A stretch of 64,000 nt of DNA from Vibrio penaeicida (GTDB taxonomy: Bacteria; Pseudomonadota; Gammaproteobacteria; Enterobacterales; Vibrionaceae), in the NCBI RefSeq assembly GCF_019977755.1, contig NZ_AP025144.1:3038001-3102000 (forward strand). The letters are read 5' to 3'. Positions 1-11,021 of the stretch are shown piece by piece. The notes under the pieces are model-generated. The model ran no database searches, was not told the DNA's origin, and saw only the letters and a program-made list of their open reading frames with translations. A program made the translations under genes and the position numbers. Every line of letters begins with the position of its first letter. Positions within the stretch are counted from its first letter, which is position 1.

Positions 1-145
1 CTAAACTTTTGTCTTCAAGTTGTTTGATTTCTTTATCTAGATCAACTGAAGCATCCCCGCCATGACGAGATACGTCACGCAATGCTTCAATTTTTGCTTC
101 CAGTTCAGCGATAGGCTTTTCAAATTCAAGAAAGTTTAGGCTCAT
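1..145 (-). CDS. accA: Acetyl-CoA carboxylase carboxyltransferase subunit alpha (5' part, cut by window edge)
   Basis: Only about 48 codons are inside the window. The N-terminus begins [20 protein letters not shown], the helical start typical of AccA. In the family, AccA and AccD form the carboxyltransferase that moves CO2 from biotin on AccB to acetyl-CoA, making malonyl-CoA for fatty-acid synthesis in the cytoplasm. The gene starts 44 bases after the dnaE stop on the same strand, the usual dnaE-accA order of gammaproteobacteria, so it is probably co-transcribed. The catalytic core lies outside the window and cannot be checked. Confidence 0.95.
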   Translation of the reverse strand, partial: MSLNFLEFEKPIAELEAKIEALRDVSRHGGDASVDLDKEIKQLEDKSL

Positions 146-189
146 CTATGAATCCTTATTGGTCAACTGCGTACCATTTCGCAGCTGAA

Positions 190-3100
190 TTAGTTAAATT
201 CGAGTTCTACCTGGCTATGACCAAGCAGCTCCTTTAAATCGTCTAGTAATGTATCTGCTGGCGTTACTCGCCATTCCACGCCCAGTGCTAAACGGGCTCG
301 CGCATCGCTGCGCTGATAATATACATTAACTGGCACTGTTCCCGCTCGGTGCGGCTCCAATATTTGATTGAAGCGTTCAAAGAAATGTTCATCAATTTGT
401 TGTTCTTGTATAGAAACGGACAAACCACGAGCGTATTTTTCACGCGCATTTCCGAGATCCATAACCTCGCGCGCGGACATTTTAAGCCCACCGTTAAAGT
501 CATCAAAGCTGACCTGTCCGGAAATGACCAAAATTTTATCTTTTTCAAGCAGTTCTGCATATCTTTCGAGCGCATCTGAGAACAACATCACTTCCATGCG
601 CCCAGAGCGATCATCCAGTGTCATAAGCCCAATGCGCGTACCGCGTTTGGTTGTCATAACACGTGCGGCAATCACTAACCCTGAAATGGTTAAAGATTGG
701 TCACGGCGAGTTGGTTGCGCATCTTTAAGTCGACAACTGGTGTACTTACCGAGTTCCTTTAAATAGGCATTAATTGGGTGCCCGGTCAAATACAGACCCA
801 AGGTTTCACGCTCCCCTTCTAGCCAAACTTTTTCTGGCCATGCGGGAACTTGGGTATATTTCGTTTCAACATCTTCGGGTGCATCCGTTAGGACACCAAA
901 CATATCAACCTGACCAAACGATTCCGCTTGATGGTGTTGGCTCGCGGCTTTCACTGCATCATTGAGCGATGCCATCATGGCTGCTCTATGTGGACCGAGT
1001 CTATCCAACGCACCGGCATAAATCAGTTTTTCGATAACACGTTTGTTGACTTTTTTAAGGTCGATACGAGCACAAAAATCGAAAAGATCTTTAAAATAAC
1101 CGCCCTTTTCACGTGCTTCAATAATGTTATCGATGGGTCCTTCACCAACACCTTTAATGGCTCCAATACCATAAACGATGGCACCGGTTTCATCGACATT
1201 AAACCGATATAAACCAGCATTGATGTCTGGTGGTAACAGAGTCAGCTTCATTCTTATGCATTCATCTACCAAACCGACAACTTTTTCTGTGTTATCCATA
1301 TCAGCAGTCATTACTGCCGCCATGAATTCCGCTGGATAATGCTTTTTCAACCAAAGCGTCTGGTAAGAAACCAACGCGTAAGCAGCTGAGTGAGATTTGT
1401 TAAAACCGTAACCTGCAAATTTCTCTACCAAGTCGAAGATCTTCATGGCGAGTTCGCCATCGACCCCATTCTTTATGGCGCCTTCTTCGAAAATGGCACG
1501 TTGTTTGGCCATTTCTTCTGGTTTTTTCTTACCCATCGCTCGGCGAAGCATGTCGGCGCCGCCTAGCGTATAACCCGCCAAGATCTGGGCAATCTGCATC
1601 ACCTGCTCTTGATACAGGATGATGCCGTAAGTCGGTTCCAGCGTCTCTTTCAGCGTTTCGTGCTGCCATGTTTCATCTGGATAAGAGATGGCTTCACGTC
1701 CGTGTTTACGGTCGATGAAGTTATCTACCATGCCCGATTGAAGCGGTCCCGGCCGGAACAGGGCTACCAATGCGATTATGTCTTCAAAACAGTCGGGTTG
1801 AAGCCGTTTGATCAGATCTTTCATACCGCGAGATTCCAGCTGGAATACCGCGGTAGTCTCGGAGTTTTGTAACAATTTAAATGACGGTTGGTCGTTAAGA
1901 GGGATAGATTCTATACGGACTTTTTCTTTGCCTTCACGCTCCAATCGAGGGTTAATTAGGCCAAGCGCCCAATCGATGATGGTCAGCGTTCGTAGCCCCA
2001 AGAAGTCAAACTTAACCAAACCTGCCGTTTCTACGTCGTTCTTATCAAACTGAGTTACAGGGAAGTTACCCTCAGCATCGCAGTAGATAGGAGCAAAGTC
2101 GGTAATGGTCGTTGGTGAAATAACAACACCACCGGCATGCTTACCCGCGTTTCGAGTACAGCCTTCTAAAATACGACACATGTCGATGAGTTCTTTTACT
2201 TCCTCATCGGCTTCATAAATCTCGGGAAGTTGTGGCTCTGCAACAAATGCTTTCTCTAGCGTCATCCCAGGGTCAGGTGGAACAAGTTTCGATATTCGGT
2301 CAACAAATCCATATGGGTGACCAAGCACACGCCCCACATCTCGAATAACCGCTTTTGCAGCCATGGTACCGAATGTAATGATCTGCGATACCGCATCACG
2401 ACCGTACATTTCAGCCACGTGATCAATAACTTGATCACGCTTATCCATACAAAAATCGATATCGAAATCGGGCATGGATACACGTTCTGGGTTGAGGAAA
2501 CGTTCGAATAGAAGATCGTATTCTAATGGGTCGAGATCGGTAATATCCAACGCGTAAGCCACAAGCGACCCTGCACCAGAACCTCGCCCAGGTCCAACGG
2601 GTACATCATTGTCTTTCGACCACTGGATGAATTCCATAACAATAAGGAAGTAACCAGGGAACCCCATTTTGTTGACAACGTCGAGCTCTATCTCTAGGCG
2701 TTCATCGTATTCTGGACGGCGTTTGAGGCGTTCATCTTCATCGGGGAAGAGAAAAGCCAATCGCCGCTCTAAGCCTTCTTGCGATTTCTTAACCAGAAAG
2801 TCTTCGATCGCCATACCTTCAGTAGGAAAGTTTGGCAGAAAATATTCGCCTAAACGCACGGTTACGTTACAGCGTTTGGCAATTTCTACGCTGTTTTCTA
2901 GTGCTTCAGGTATATCTGAAAACAGCTCACACATTTCCTCTTCACTACGAAGGTACTGCTGTGGGCTGTAGTTTTTAGGTCTACGAGGGTCCTCGAGTGT
3001 GAAACCATCGTGAATGGCAACGCGAATCTCATGTGCATCAAACTGATCTTCAGTAATGAATACCACTTCGTTGGTCGCAACAACGGGCAATTCTGCTTGC

Positions 3101-3669
3101 TCAGCAAGTTCTAAAGCAAAATGCAGATAACTTTCTTCATCAGGTCGACCTGTACGGGTGAGTTCCAAATAGAAGCGGTCTGGAAAGTAAGTTTGATAAA
3201 ATTCAACACATTCAGATACAAGAGCAGTATTGCCTTTCAGTAAAGCACGGCCAATTTCACCAACACGCCCACCTGAAAGTACGATAAGACCTTCGCTGTA
3301 TTTCGCCAGCCATTCTTTTTCTATAACCGGCTGGTGCTGTACATGACCACGTTGGTACGCATCTGAGATCAACAAAGTCAGATTTTTATAACCCGTGTTA
3401 TCCGTTGCCAATACCGTCATTTTTGTGAGTTCATCACCAAATTCATCCGACTGCATTGTGAAATCTGCCCCGATGATAGGCTTGATACCATTCCCATGCG
3501 CCGTATTATAAAATTTCACTAAACCACAAAGGTTTGTAAAATCTGTCAGCGCCATTGCAGGCATCCCGTATTCAGCCACTTTTTTGACTATAGGTGGCAC
3601 TTTAGAAAGGCCATCGACCATAGAGAAGTCACTGTGAATACGTAGGTGTACAAATTTCGGGTCAGACAT
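190..3669 (-). CDS. dnaE: DNA polymerase III alpha subunit
   Basis: The 1159-residue protein matches the length of the replicative polymerase alpha subunit (about 1160). It synthesises both strands at the fork as the core of the Pol III holoenzyme with DnaQ and HolE. Visible features are an N-terminal PHP domain ([19 protein letters not shown]), the polymerase active-site motif PDFDIDFC near residue 400, the [14 protein letters not shown] segment just before it, the helix-hairpin-helix region after about residue 830, and an OB fold near residues 980-1060. It follows rnhB at 91 bases and precedes accA. No frameshift is seen. Confidence 0.98.
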   Translation of the reverse strand: MSDPKFVHLRIHSDFSMVDGLSKVPPIVKKVAEYGMPAMALTDFTNLCGLVKFYNTAHGNGIKPIIGADFTMQSDEFGDELTKMTVLATDNTGYKNLTLLISDAYQRGHVQHQPVIEKEWLAKYSEGLIVLSGGRVGEIGRALLKGNTALVSECVEFYQTYFPDRFYLELTRTGRPDEESYLHFALELAEQAELPVVATNEVVFITEDQFDAHEIRVAIHDGFTLEDPRRPKNYSPQQYLRSEEEMCELFSDIPEALENSVEIAKRCNVTVRLGEYFLPNFPTEGMAIEDFLVKKSQEGLERRLAFLFPDEDERLKRRPEYDERLEIELDVVNKMGFPGYFLIVMEFIQWSKDNDVPVGPGRGSGAGSLVAYALDITDLDPLEYDLLFERFLNPERVSMPDFDIDFCMDKRDQVIDHVAEMYGRDAVSQIITFGTMAAKAVIRDVGRVLGHPYGFVDRISKLVPPDPGMTLEKAFVAEPQLPEIYEADEEVKELIDMCRILEGCTRNAGKHAGGVVISPTTITDFAPIYCDAEGNFPVTQFDKNDVETAGLVKFDFLGLRTLTIIDWALGLINPRLEREGKEKVRIESIPLNDQPSFKLLQNSETTAVFQLESRGMKDLIKRLQPDCFEDIIALVALFRPGPLQSGMVDNFIDRKHGREAISYPDETWQHETLKETLEPTYGIILYQEQVMQIAQILAGYTLGGADMLRRAMGKKKPEEMAKQRAIFEEGAIKNGVDGELAMKIFDLVEKFAGYGFNKSHSAAYALVSYQTLWLKKHYPAEFMAAVMTADMDNTEKVVGLVDECIRMKLTLLPPDINAGLYRFNVDETGAIVYGIGAIKGVGEGPIDNIIEAREKGGYFKDLFDFCARIDLKKVNKRVIEKLIYAGALDRLGPHRAAMMASLNDAVKAASQHHQAESFGQVDMFGVLTDAPEDVETKYTQVPAWPEKVWLEGERETLGLYLTGHPINAYLKELGKYTSCRLKDAQPTRRDQSLTISGLVIAARVMTTKRGTRIGLMTLDDRSGRMEVMLFSDALERYAELLEKDKILVISGQVSFDDFNGGLKMSAREVMDLGNAREKYARGLSVSIQEQQIDEHFFERFNQILEPHRAGTVPVNVYYQRSDARARLALGVEWRVTPADTLLDDLKELLGHSQVELEFN

Positions 3670-3760
3670 TAATCAGATCCTGATGCTCAGATTACTTAGA
3701 TATTTCGTGAGGGTTAAACCCACTTGCGTACATGATACTTGAATCCAAAAACAAGAGAAG

Positions 3761-4381
3761 CTATTCGATCCCAAGTGCGCGTTTTACAGGCTTAAAGCTC
3801 TTTCTGTGCTCAGCTATAACACCGTGTTTTTCGATTGCTTCAAAATGCGCCTTGGTCGGATACCCTTTGTGATTTGCAAATCCAAATTCTGGGTGTCTTT
3901 TATCAAGCTCTTCCATCTCACTATCTCGTACTACTTTGGCGATAATGGATGCAGCACTGATTTCCGCTACTCTTAAATCGCCTTTTACTACAGCTAGACC
4001 AGCCATAGGTAACTCAGGGACACGATTACCATCAATAAGCGCGAAGCTCGGTTGTGTATCCAATCCTGCAATGGCTCGTTGCATTGCTACCATCGTGGCT
4101 TGCAAAATATTCAGTTCATCTATCTCTTCTGGAGAACAACGACCTACTGCCCAAGCCAGTGCTTTTTCTTTGATTTCAGGGAAAAGCGCTTGGCGTTTTT
4201 TCTCAGACAATTTCTTTGAATCGGTCAGTCCTTCAATGGGGTTGTTAGGATCTAAAATAACCGCAGCAGTCACTACGTCACCAACCAATGGACCACGACC
4301 GACTTCGTCTACACCCGCGAAAAGCTGATAACCCGTAGGGTATTCAAATGGAGGAAAGTCTTGCGTTGCTTTCTTAGGCAT
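3761..4381 (-). CDS. rnhB: Ribonuclease HII
   Basis: RNase HII cuts RNA in RNA-DNA hybrids and starts removal of single ribonucleotides from DNA. The 206-residue protein has the family start motif [20 protein letters not shown] with catalytic Asp25-Glu26, a [10 protein letters not shown] segment, a later IDGN Asp, and [10 protein letters not shown] carrying the next acidic residue. Only two bases separate the lpxB stop codon from its ATG, so it is translated with lpxB. The position between lpxB and dnaE is the conserved one. Confidence 0.96.
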   Translation of the reverse strand: MPKKATQDFPPFEYPTGYQLFAGVDEVGRGPLVGDVVTAAVILDPNNPIEGLTDSKKLSEKKRQALFPEIKEKALAWAVGRCSPEEIDELNILQATMVAMQRAIAGLDTQPSFALIDGNRVPELPMAGLAVVKGDLRVAEISAASIIAKVVRDSEMEELDKRHPEFGFANHKGYPTKAHFEAIEKHGVIAEHRKSFKPVKRALGIE

Positions 4382-4383
4382 AA

Positions 4384-5532
4384 TTATTTTCCAATTAAAT
4401 TGAGAACGGCAGTAGCGGCTTGATGATCGGCATCTTTTTTAATCCACTGGTGCATCTCTGTAAATTCGCTGATTAAAGCTTGGTTGTCACCAAACAAGGC
4501 TTTTTCAATTTCAGGATACAAAAAGTCTGGGTGGCACCCATCAAGAATGAATTCTTTCACCAACTCTTTACCTGCCAGTATATTGGGTAGAGAAACAAAT
4601 TCTGTAATCGCCAACTTCTGAACTATCCAACCTGTCAGTCTATTTACTTTGTAGCCGACAACCATAGGGCGCTTAAGTAGCATGCACTCTAAACTTACTG
4701 TGCCAGAAGCAAGTAATACTGCATCAGACGCCGTAATCACATTTCGAGCTGTATCTTGAACAATGACAAAGTTGAGTTCGGGAGCGATGTCTTTCCAGAT
4801 CTGTTCAAATTGCGCTTTTCGCTTTTCGTTTACAGCGGCAACAACAAAACCAACATCGGGATGTTTTTGATTAAGGCGTTTACACGTTTCGATAAACGGC
4901 TTAGCAATCAAACCTACTTCCCCTCCTCGGCTACCAGGCAATACGGCTAACCAAGTTTTATCTTGCTCAAGCTCGAGATGCGCTCTTGCTTCTTTTTTAT
5001 CGGGCTGAAGGGGGATCGCGTCTGCGAGTGTATGACCGACAAATTCGCAGGCTACGTTGTATTTGTCGTAAAAAGCTTTCTCGAATGGCAGGAAAGCCAA
5101 AACCAAATCCGTTGCGGCATCAATTTTAAAAATTCGCTTTGGACGCCAAGCCCATACAGATGGACTGACATAATGGACAGTCTTAATCCCTGCTTTCTTG
5201 AGGCTCAATTCCAATCGCAAGTTAAAGTCAGGCGCGTCTATACCAATGAACACATCCGGTGGGTTTTGCGTAAAGTGCTTTACTAGATCCGCTTTTACTT
5301 TCAAAAGCCGAGGCAAGCGCCCTAATACTTCTACAAGCCCCATCACGGCTAGCTCTTCCATCTCAAACAGAGATTCGCAGCCCAACGCCTTCATTTTGGG
5401 TCCGCCAATACCGACAAATTCGGCATCTGGATATTGCCTTTTCATCGCTTCCATAAGACCAGCACCTAACGTATCACCAGATAATTCACCAGCAACGATG
5501 CCAACTCTTAACGGACCAGTACCTGAAGTCAT
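4384..5532 (-). CDS. lpxB: Lipid-A-disaccharide synthase
   Basis: LpxB joins UDP-2,3-diacylglucosamine and 2,3-diacylglucosamine-1-phosphate into the lipid A disaccharide at the inner face of the cytoplasmic membrane. The 382-residue protein has the usual length and the N-terminal glycosyltransferase motif [17 protein letters not shown]. It also shows [15 protein letters not shown] near residue 145, the LPGSRGGEV loop near residue 200, and [20 protein letters not shown], which binds the nucleotide sugar. A hairpin separates it from lpxA by 113 bases, so expression may be stepped down relative to lpxA. Confidence 0.97.
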   Translation of the reverse strand: MTSGTGPLRVGIVAGELSGDTLGAGLMEAMKRQYPDAEFVGIGGPKMKALGCESLFEMEELAVMGLVEVLGRLPRLLKVKADLVKHFTQNPPDVFIGIDAPDFNLRLELSLKKAGIKTVHYVSPSVWAWRPKRIFKIDAATDLVLAFLPFEKAFYDKYNVACEFVGHTLADAIPLQPDKKEARAHLELEQDKTWLAVLPGSRGGEVGLIAKPFIETCKRLNQKHPDVGFVVAAVNEKRKAQFEQIWKDIAPELNFVIVQDTARNVITASDAVLLASGTVSLECMLLKRPMVVGYKVNRLTGWIVQKLAITEFVSLPNILAGKELVKEFILDGCHPDFLYPEIEKALFGDNQALISEFTEMHQWIKKDADHQAATAVLNLIGK

Positions 5533-5570
5533 ATTTCACCCAAAGCCAAATTTTCACACTTAAAAATACA

Positions 5571-5598
5571 AAAAGATCGCTAAAAACAGCGATCTTTT
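5571..5598 (-). terminator. Hairpin between lpxA and lpxB
   Basis: AAAAGATCGCT and AGCGATCTTTT form an 11-bp inverted repeat around a six-base loop, flanked by A and T runs. It could act as a partial terminator on the minus strand inside the lpx operon. Full termination would cut off lpxB, rnhB and dnaE, so read-through or an internal promoter is likely (inference). Confidence 0.6.
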
Positions 5599-5645
5599 CA
5601 GTGGTCAGTACAATCAACGCACTTATATAGCCGATCGGGTTGACC

Positions 5646-6434
5646 CTATCGAATAATCCCACGTTGCGAGTTACCTAAGAAATCCAAAAACTGCTGTACA
5701 GCTTTAAACTCATCCGCTTCTTTTGCAATCTCTGTTTTCGCTTCTTCAAGCGTCAGTCCATTACGGTAAAGGGACTTATAAGCCCGGCGAATAGCATGGA
5801 TTTCTTTTTTCTCGAACCCTCGGCGTTTCAGCCCTTCGATATTGATACCAAAAGGTTTACAGTGATTCCCTTGCGCCATAACAAAAGGTGGTACGTCTTG
5901 TACAACAATGGATCCGCCGCCAACAAAGCAGTGAGCACCCAACGTACAAAATTGGTGAACCGGAGAAAGGGCAGTTAGAATCACGTAGTCTTCGACTGTA
6001 ACATGACCCGCTAATGTCGCATTGTTACCTAGAATAACGTTATCACCCACAATACAATCATGAGCAATATGGGCGTTAACACAGAATAGGTTATCACTAC
6101 CAACGCGAGTTTCACCCTTATCCTGAACTGTGCCACGGTGCATTTGTACACTTTCTCGAATAACGTTGCGGTCGCCAACAATCAAACGAGTATCTTCGCC
6201 GCTGTATTTTTTGTCCTGACATTCTTCACCTACGATCGCATAGGGGAAGATTCGGTTTTCATTACCGATGATTGTCGGACCTTTAATCACAACATGAGAC
6301 ATAATCTCGTTGTTTTCACCAATTTCGATATCACCCGAAATATAAGTGAATGGCCCTACCGTTGTGCCAGCACCGATACGAACATTACCTTCAATAACCG
6401 CACTAGGATGAATAGAGGCAGATTCATGAATCAT
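5646..6434 (-). CDS. lpxA: UDP-N-acetylglucosamine acyltransferase
   Basis: LpxA adds a 3-hydroxyacyl chain from acyl carrier protein to UDP-GlcNAc, the first step of lipid A synthesis. I chose the internal ATG giving [20 protein letters not shown] (262 residues). An upstream in-frame start would add seven residues and overlap the end of fabZ. The body is a left-handed beta helix of hexapeptide repeats, with the catalytic His region [13 protein letters not shown] and a C-terminal helical domain ([14 protein letters not shown] segment [20 protein letters not shown]). It follows fabZ with a one-base gap. Confidence 0.97.
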   Translation of the reverse strand: MIHESASIHPSAVIEGNVRIGAGTTVGPFTYISGDIEIGENNEIMSHVVIKGPTIIGNENRIFPYAIVGEECQDKKYSGEDTRLIVGDRNVIRESVQMHRGTVQDKGETRVGSDNLFCVNAHIAHDCIVGDNVILGNNATLAGHVTVEDYVILTALSPVHQFCTLGAHCFVGGGSIVVQDVPPFVMAQGNHCKPFGINIEGLKRRGFEKKEIHAIRRAYKSLYRNGLTLEEAKTEIAKEADEFKAVQQFLDFLGNSQRGIIR

Positions 6435-6435
6435 A

Positions 6436-6894
6436 TTAAAATTCTCTACGAGCACATTTCAGCTCAGCAGAACACACTACCTTGCCGTCCACCGTCGCTT
6501 TACCATTAAACGCAGCAATACCGCGACGCTCTTTCAAAAATTCAACTTCAATCAACATTTGATCGCCTGGCATCACAGGTGCACGGAACTTTGCGCCGTC
6601 AACACTAGCAAAGTAGTACAGTTCGTTTTCCGCAGGAGCACCAAATGTTTTAAATGCGAGTAGCCCCGTTGCCTGAGCCATTGCTTCAAGAATTAATACG
6701 CCTGGAAATACAGGCAATTGTGGGAAATGACCGGTGAACTGAGGTTCGTTCACTGACACATTTTTCAAGCCTACTAGGTACTTACCTTCTTCGTAGTCAG
6801 TAACACGATCAATCATCAGGAAAGGGTAGCGATGTGGAAGAAGTGTTTGAATCTCCGTGATGTCCATCGTTTTCTTTTCAGTAGTCAAAGTCAT
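6436..6894 (-). CDS. fabZ: 3-hydroxyacyl-[acyl-carrier-protein] dehydratase FabZ
   Basis: FabZ dehydrates beta-hydroxyacyl-ACP during fatty-acid elongation and competes with LpxA and LpxD for the same substrate, which fits its place between their genes. The hot-dog fold signature is clear: [14 protein letters not shown] with the catalytic His, then [20 protein letters not shown] with the catalytic Glu. I use the ATG giving [16 protein letters not shown] (152 residues); an earlier in-frame ATG would add eight residues. The next gene, lpxA, starts right after the stop. Confidence 0.95.
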   Translation of the reverse strand: MTLTTEKKTMDITEIQTLLPHRYPFLMIDRVTDYEEGKYLVGLKNVSVNEPQFTGHFPQLPVFPGVLILEAMAQATGLLAFKTFGAPAENELYYFASVDGAKFRAPVMPGDQMLIEVEFLKERRGIAAFNGKATVDGKVVCSAELKCARREF

Positions 6895-6940
6895 ATTCCT
6901 ATCAATTTTCAAATTCAATTCATCGTTAGATAAACGAATG

Positions 6941-6963
6941 AAAGCCCGCAGTGCGCAGGCTTT
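6941..6963 (-). terminator. Hairpin between lpxD and fabZ
   Basis: AAAGCCCGC and GCAGGCTTT form an imperfect stem in the 86-base lpxD-fabZ gap. No long T run follows on the minus strand, so this is more likely a pause or processing hairpin than a full terminator. Confidence 0.35.
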
Positions 6964-6980
6964 AAGTTAAACGTTTCGTG

Positions 6981-8000
6981 TCAGGATTTTAGCTCTTTCT
7001 CGACAGATTTCAGTCTTCTGTCTAGTTCCGCAATCTTGTGTACACGTGGCACCATTTTACGCCATTCTTTATTCGGTTGCACCGGGACACCTGAAGAGAA
7101 AACACCTTTTTCTTCAATGTCACGCATCACCATGGACATACCAGTAACAACCACTTGATCGACAATCGTAATGTGACCATTAACAACCGCACCGCCGCCA
7201 AACTGACAGTACTTACCAATCTGAGTGCTGCCTGCGACTATCACTGCTCCCGCCATTGCGGTGCCATAACCGACATGGACGTTATGAGCAATTTGGATCT
7301 GGTTATCTAGAACAACGTTGTCTTCTATTACGGTATCGTCCAGTGTACCACGGTCTATAGTAGTACATGCTCCGATCTCTACGCGGTCTCCGATACGAAC
7401 ACCGCCAACTTGAGGGATTTTTATCCACTCACCTTTTTCGTTGGCGTTGCCAAATCCATCGGATCCAATCACAGCATTAGCTTGAATTAAGCAATCCGAA
7501 CCGATCGTTACATCATGGTATACGCTAACATTCGACCAAAGTTTGGTATTTGAACCTATTGAGGTATTTTTACCAACGAAACATCCAGCGCCAATCACAG
7601 CGTTATCGCCAAGACACACACCAGATTCAATCACTGCATTAGCTCCGACAGATACGTTTTCACCTAATGAAACCGATTCGTCAATAACCGCTGTTTTATG
7701 AATATTGGAAGCTGGTGAAGGTGTCGTATCAAGCACTTGGGCGATACGGGCGTACGCTACGTATGGGTCTTCAACGACGATTGAATTACCCGAGTAATGC
7801 TCCAGATCGGACTCACGTAATAAAATAGCATCCGCTTTACACTGATCGAGTGATTTTCTGAATTTGGGACTAGAAAGAAAAGAAAGCTGACCTTGACCAG
7901 CTTTGTCCATGGCAGCAAACTCGGAAACGGCAATGCTGCCGTCTCCGTGTAACTCACCACCTGCAATTTTCGCGATTTCTGCAAGGGTTAATGTTGTCAT
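6981..8000 (-). CDS. lpxD: UDP-3-O-(3-hydroxymyristoyl)glucosamine N-acyltransferase
   Basis: LpxD adds the second hydroxyacyl chain, on the 2-amino group, in lipid A synthesis. The 339-residue protein has the N-terminal uridine-binding domain ([20 protein letters not shown]), then a hexapeptide-repeat beta helix from about residue 100 to 300, with the catalytic His region [14 protein letters not shown], and ends in a short C-terminal helix ([15 protein letters not shown]). It starts 6 bases after skp ends, so the two are coupled within the bamA-skp-lpxD-fabZ-lpxA-lpxB run. Confidence 0.97.
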   Translation of the reverse strand: MTTLTLAEIAKIAGGELHGDGSIAVSEFAAMDKAGQGQLSFLSSPKFRKSLDQCKADAILLRESDLEHYSGNSIVVEDPYVAYARIAQVLDTTPSPASNIHKTAVIDESVSLGENVSVGANAVIESGVCLGDNAVIGAGCFVGKNTSIGSNTKLWSNVSVYHDVTIGSDCLIQANAVIGSDGFGNANEKGEWIKIPQVGGVRIGDRVEIGACTTIDRGTLDDTVIEDNVVLDNQIQIAHNVHVGYGTAMAGAVIVAGSTQIGKYCQFGGGAVVNGHITIVDQVVVTGMSMVMRDIEEKGVFSSGVPVQPNKEWRKMVPRVHKIAELDRRLKSVEKELKS

Positions 8001-8006
8001 ATATTC

Positions 8007-8516
8007 TTATTTAAGTTGTTCAATTACTTTTTTAGACAGGTTCAATTCTGGTTTTGCGTATTGGAGTGAAGTAGCATCAATCACTACGTCAAAGCCTTCT
8101 TTCTCTGCTACTTTTGCAATTGTATCTTGAATCAGCTTAAGCAGTTTTTGTCTTTCTTGCGCTTCGCGCTTTTGACCATTTTGCTCTAGTGATTGCGCTT
8201 TAATTTTGTATTCAGCCTGAAGTTGACCAATTTCAATCTGCAGTTTACGAAGACCATCTTCACCAAGTAATTCACCATCACGGCGACCTTGTTCGATTTT
8301 CGTTTTCAGCTTCGCTTCAAGTGATTGTAGCTCTGCGTTTTGGTCTTTAAATTCAGCCTGAAGTTTTTGTAAAACAGATTCACGCTGAGGGAGAGCCTGG
8401 AAAATCTGCGCAGTATTTACATAACCCACTTTTTGAGCCGCTTCTGCAGCATTGGCAAAAAAAGATGTACCCAGTAAGGCTAGGCTAAGTGCAGCTGCTT
8501 TTAACGTTGTTTTCAA
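8007..8516 (-). CDS. skp: Periplasmic chaperone Skp (OmpH)
   Basis: Skp is a trimeric periplasmic holdase that carries unfolded outer-membrane proteins to the BAM complex. The 169-residue precursor starts with a clear Sec signal peptide (MKTTLKAAALSLALLGTSFF, cleavage probably near ANA-AEA at residue 23). A long charged coiled coil follows from about residue 45 to 125 (the tentacles), flanked by the VGYVNTAQIFQ strand and the C-terminal FDVVIDATSLQYA strand. It sits just after bamA, its partner in function. Confidence 0.96.
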   Translation of the reverse strand: MKTTLKAAALSLALLGTSFFANAAEAAQKVGYVNTAQIFQALPQRESVLQKLQAEFKDQNAELQSLEAKLKTKIEQGRRDGELLGEDGLRKLQIEIGQLQAEYKIKAQSLEQNGQKREAQERQKLLKLIQDTIAKVAEKEGFDVVIDATSLQYAKPELNLSKKVIEQLK

Positions 8517-8532
8517 AATTCTCTCCTAAGTA

Positions 8533-10959
8533 TTAGAAAGTTCGACCGATTGTAAAGGTAAAGACTTCATCTTTATCCCCTTCGAATTTTTTGATTGGCT
8601 TCGCAAGAGAGAAAACCAACGGTCCCATTGGTGACATCCATTGTAAGGCGACACCTGCAGACATTCGATAATTTGTCGGGTCGGAGTAATCATAGTAATA
8701 AGAATCACCAGCACTTACACCAGTGTCTGGATCAAGATAGTTAAATTCTGTATCCCACACACTTGCTGCATCAATAAACGCACTGGTGCGTATTTGGCTA
8801 CGTGCTTCATCTGATGCAAATGGGGTTGGGAAGATCAATTCCATGCTTGCAAGTGCAATCGCATTACCCCCAACGGCATCGTCTGTCACTGTGTACTGGG
8901 AATTGTTACCACCCGTGTGGTTTTCATTGTACACAGCCTTCGGACCTGCGCTATTGGATCGGAATCCGCGTAACGAACTAAAGCCGCCCGCGTAGAAGTT
9001 TTCGTAGAATGGGAACAAGTTATCGTTGTCGCCATTCTTGCCGTAGCCATTTCCGTAACCTAACCGCCCACGCAATAATAGAGTAAACTCATGCTTTTTT
9101 GTCAGAGGGATGTACTGTCTCACATCGTATTGAAGCTTGAAGTACTGAACATCAGAACCTGGCACCGTCATTTTGTAGAATGCACGCTGATGGTTACCTG
9201 CTGTCGGGAAAAACCCTCGGTTTAGGTTATTTCGTGTCCAAGACAGAGAAAAATCAAAGTCGTTTACGTTCAGGCTTCGATCATTTTTGTCCAAATTGTC
9301 TTCTTGCGCCTGCAAGAACTTTTCAATTTGTACGTACTCATCCAAGTTGGAAATTCGGTTGTGCGTATAACCCGCACCAATTTCAAAAAAGTTAAGTTCG
9401 TCGAATGGGAAACCCCAAGTTAAACGTGTGCCGTAACTTTCGTTGGTATAGTCTACGATGCCCGCTTCAGAGGCTTCGAACTGATTGTAGAAAATCTTAC
9501 CACCCAGGCTGACACCATCAAGGTTCCAGTATGGATCTCGGTATTCAAGGCTTACGTTCTTACGGAATTTGTTGGTGGATGCGTTGATACCAACGCGGTT
9601 ACCGCTACCAATAAAGTTATCTTGCTGCAGACCAAGTTGGAAACTGATTCCCGACTCCGTACCGTATCCTACCCCGAAGTTAATGCTTCCGGAGTTTGCT
9701 TCTTTCACGTTATAGACCAAATCAACTTGATCTTCCGTGCCGGGCACACGTACTGTTTGAACATCGACCGTTTCAAAAAAGCCCAAGCGATTCAAACGGC
9801 TTTTACCGGTATCAATGGCTTTCGAGTTTAACCAACTGCCTTCCATTTGACGCATTTCGCGGCGAAGTACCTCATCACGCGTTGCGTTGTTACCCGTAAA
9901 TCGAATATCACGAACATAAATTCGTTTGCCAGCCTCTACATTCACAACAAGTGAAACTTGCTTATTTTCGTCATCAAATTCTGGAATGGTCCTAACTTGA
10001 GGATATGCATAGCCGGACTCACCCAATACGCGCTTAACATTTTCTTCGAGTGATGTTACGGCGCTGCCATTATAAATATCACCAGCAGCGAAAGGAACCA
10101 TCTTGTCGAATTCTGCTTCCTTATCGATGAGCTCGCCTCGGAACTTTACAGATTCGACAGCATAAGGTTCGCCTTCATCCAGTGTTAGGGTGATATACAC
10201 GCCTTTTTTATCTGGAGAAATAGAAACCTGAGTGTCGGAAACTTGGAACTTTAAGTAACCCTGGTTGAGATAAAATGTACGTAATGCTTCTAAGTCACCT
10301 GCCAATACTTGCTTCTGGTATTTCTCATCAGCTAAGAAATTCCACCATGGCACGTCAACTCTTAGGTTAAAGCGAGAGCGGAGATCTTCGTCATTAAATA
10401 CCGAGTTACCGATAAAGTTAATCTGCTGAATTTTCGCTGACACACCTTCGGTAAAAACAAATTTTAAGTCAGAACGATTCCGAGGTAACGGTGTTACAAC
10501 CGCTTTTACTTCGGCGTTGTATTTACCGACGCTGTAGTAAAAATCTTCTAAACCTTTTTCTATGTTACTTAAAGTTGTTCGGTCAAGCGCTTCACCAATA
10601 CGAATCCCAGAAGCATCTAGGTTTTCTTTCAGCTGCTCTTCTTTAATGGCTTTGTTACCAGAGAACGAGATGTTCGCAATGGTTGGACGCTCCTTCACTT
10701 CGATAACCAACACATTGTTGTCTTTGAGAACCCTGACATCTTCGTAATTGCCAGAGTCGTATAAGGATTTGATGATCTTTGCCACATCTTGCTGATCAAC
10801 AGTATCACCAATACGAATAGGCATCTTGAGGAGTGCTGCCCCCAACGCTACGCGCTGTAGACCTTCAATTTTGATGTCTTCTACGACAAATTTTTCTGCA
10901 CCATTCACCACTGTGCTCGATAGCAACAGAGAGGTGAGCAATAAATGCTTGATCGCCAT
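8533..10959 (-). CDS. bamA: Outer membrane protein assembly factor BamA
   Basis: BamA is the essential beta-barrel core of the BAM complex that folds and inserts outer-membrane proteins. I chose the ATG giving MAIKHLLLTSLLLSSTVVNG, a signal peptide; a start 14 codons earlier would put a charged tail before it. The 808-residue protein has five POTRA domains (about residues 22-420, opening with EKFVVEDIKIEGLQRVALGA) and a C-terminal barrel. The conserved barrel lock motif appears as GGFSSLRGFRSNSAGP, and the protein ends in FTIGRTF with the terminal Phe that signals barrel assembly. It lies 63 bases after rseP. Confidence 0.97.
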   Translation of the reverse strand: MAIKHLLLTSLLLSSTVVNGAEKFVVEDIKIEGLQRVALGAALLKMPIRIGDTVDQQDVAKIIKSLYDSGNYEDVRVLKDNNVLVIEVKERPTIANISFSGNKAIKEEQLKENLDASGIRIGEALDRTTLSNIEKGLEDFYYSVGKYNAEVKAVVTPLPRNRSDLKFVFTEGVSAKIQQINFIGNSVFNDEDLRSRFNLRVDVPWWNFLADEKYQKQVLAGDLEALRTFYLNQGYLKFQVSDTQVSISPDKKGVYITLTLDEGEPYAVESVKFRGELIDKEAEFDKMVPFAAGDIYNGSAVTSLEENVKRVLGESGYAYPQVRTIPEFDDENKQVSLVVNVEAGKRIYVRDIRFTGNNATRDEVLRREMRQMEGSWLNSKAIDTGKSRLNRLGFFETVDVQTVRVPGTEDQVDLVYNVKEANSGSINFGVGYGTESGISFQLGLQQDNFIGSGNRVGINASTNKFRKNVSLEYRDPYWNLDGVSLGGKIFYNQFEASEAGIVDYTNESYGTRLTWGFPFDELNFFEIGAGYTHNRISNLDEYVQIEKFLQAQEDNLDKNDRSLNVNDFDFSLSWTRNNLNRGFFPTAGNHQRAFYKMTVPGSDVQYFKLQYDVRQYIPLTKKHEFTLLLRGRLGYGNGYGKNGDNDNLFPFYENFYAGGFSSLRGFRSNSAGPKAVYNENHTGGNNSQYTVTDDAVGGNAIALASMELIFPTPFASDEARSQIRTSAFIDAASVWDTEFNYLDPDTGVSAGDSYYYDYSDPTNYRMSAGVALQWMSPMGPLVFSLAKPIKKFEGDKDEVFTFTIGRTF

Positions 10960-11021
10960 ATCTATTCTGATTATTCCTTGCAACTTCTTATTCTTTGCCA
11001 TCTTCTACCAATCAGGTGATA

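Noticed and set aside
288..3107. Many ORFs of 60-130 codons on either strand inside dnaE and other long genes.
   Set aside because: They are shadows of the real frame, without ribosome binding sites or recognisable protein features.
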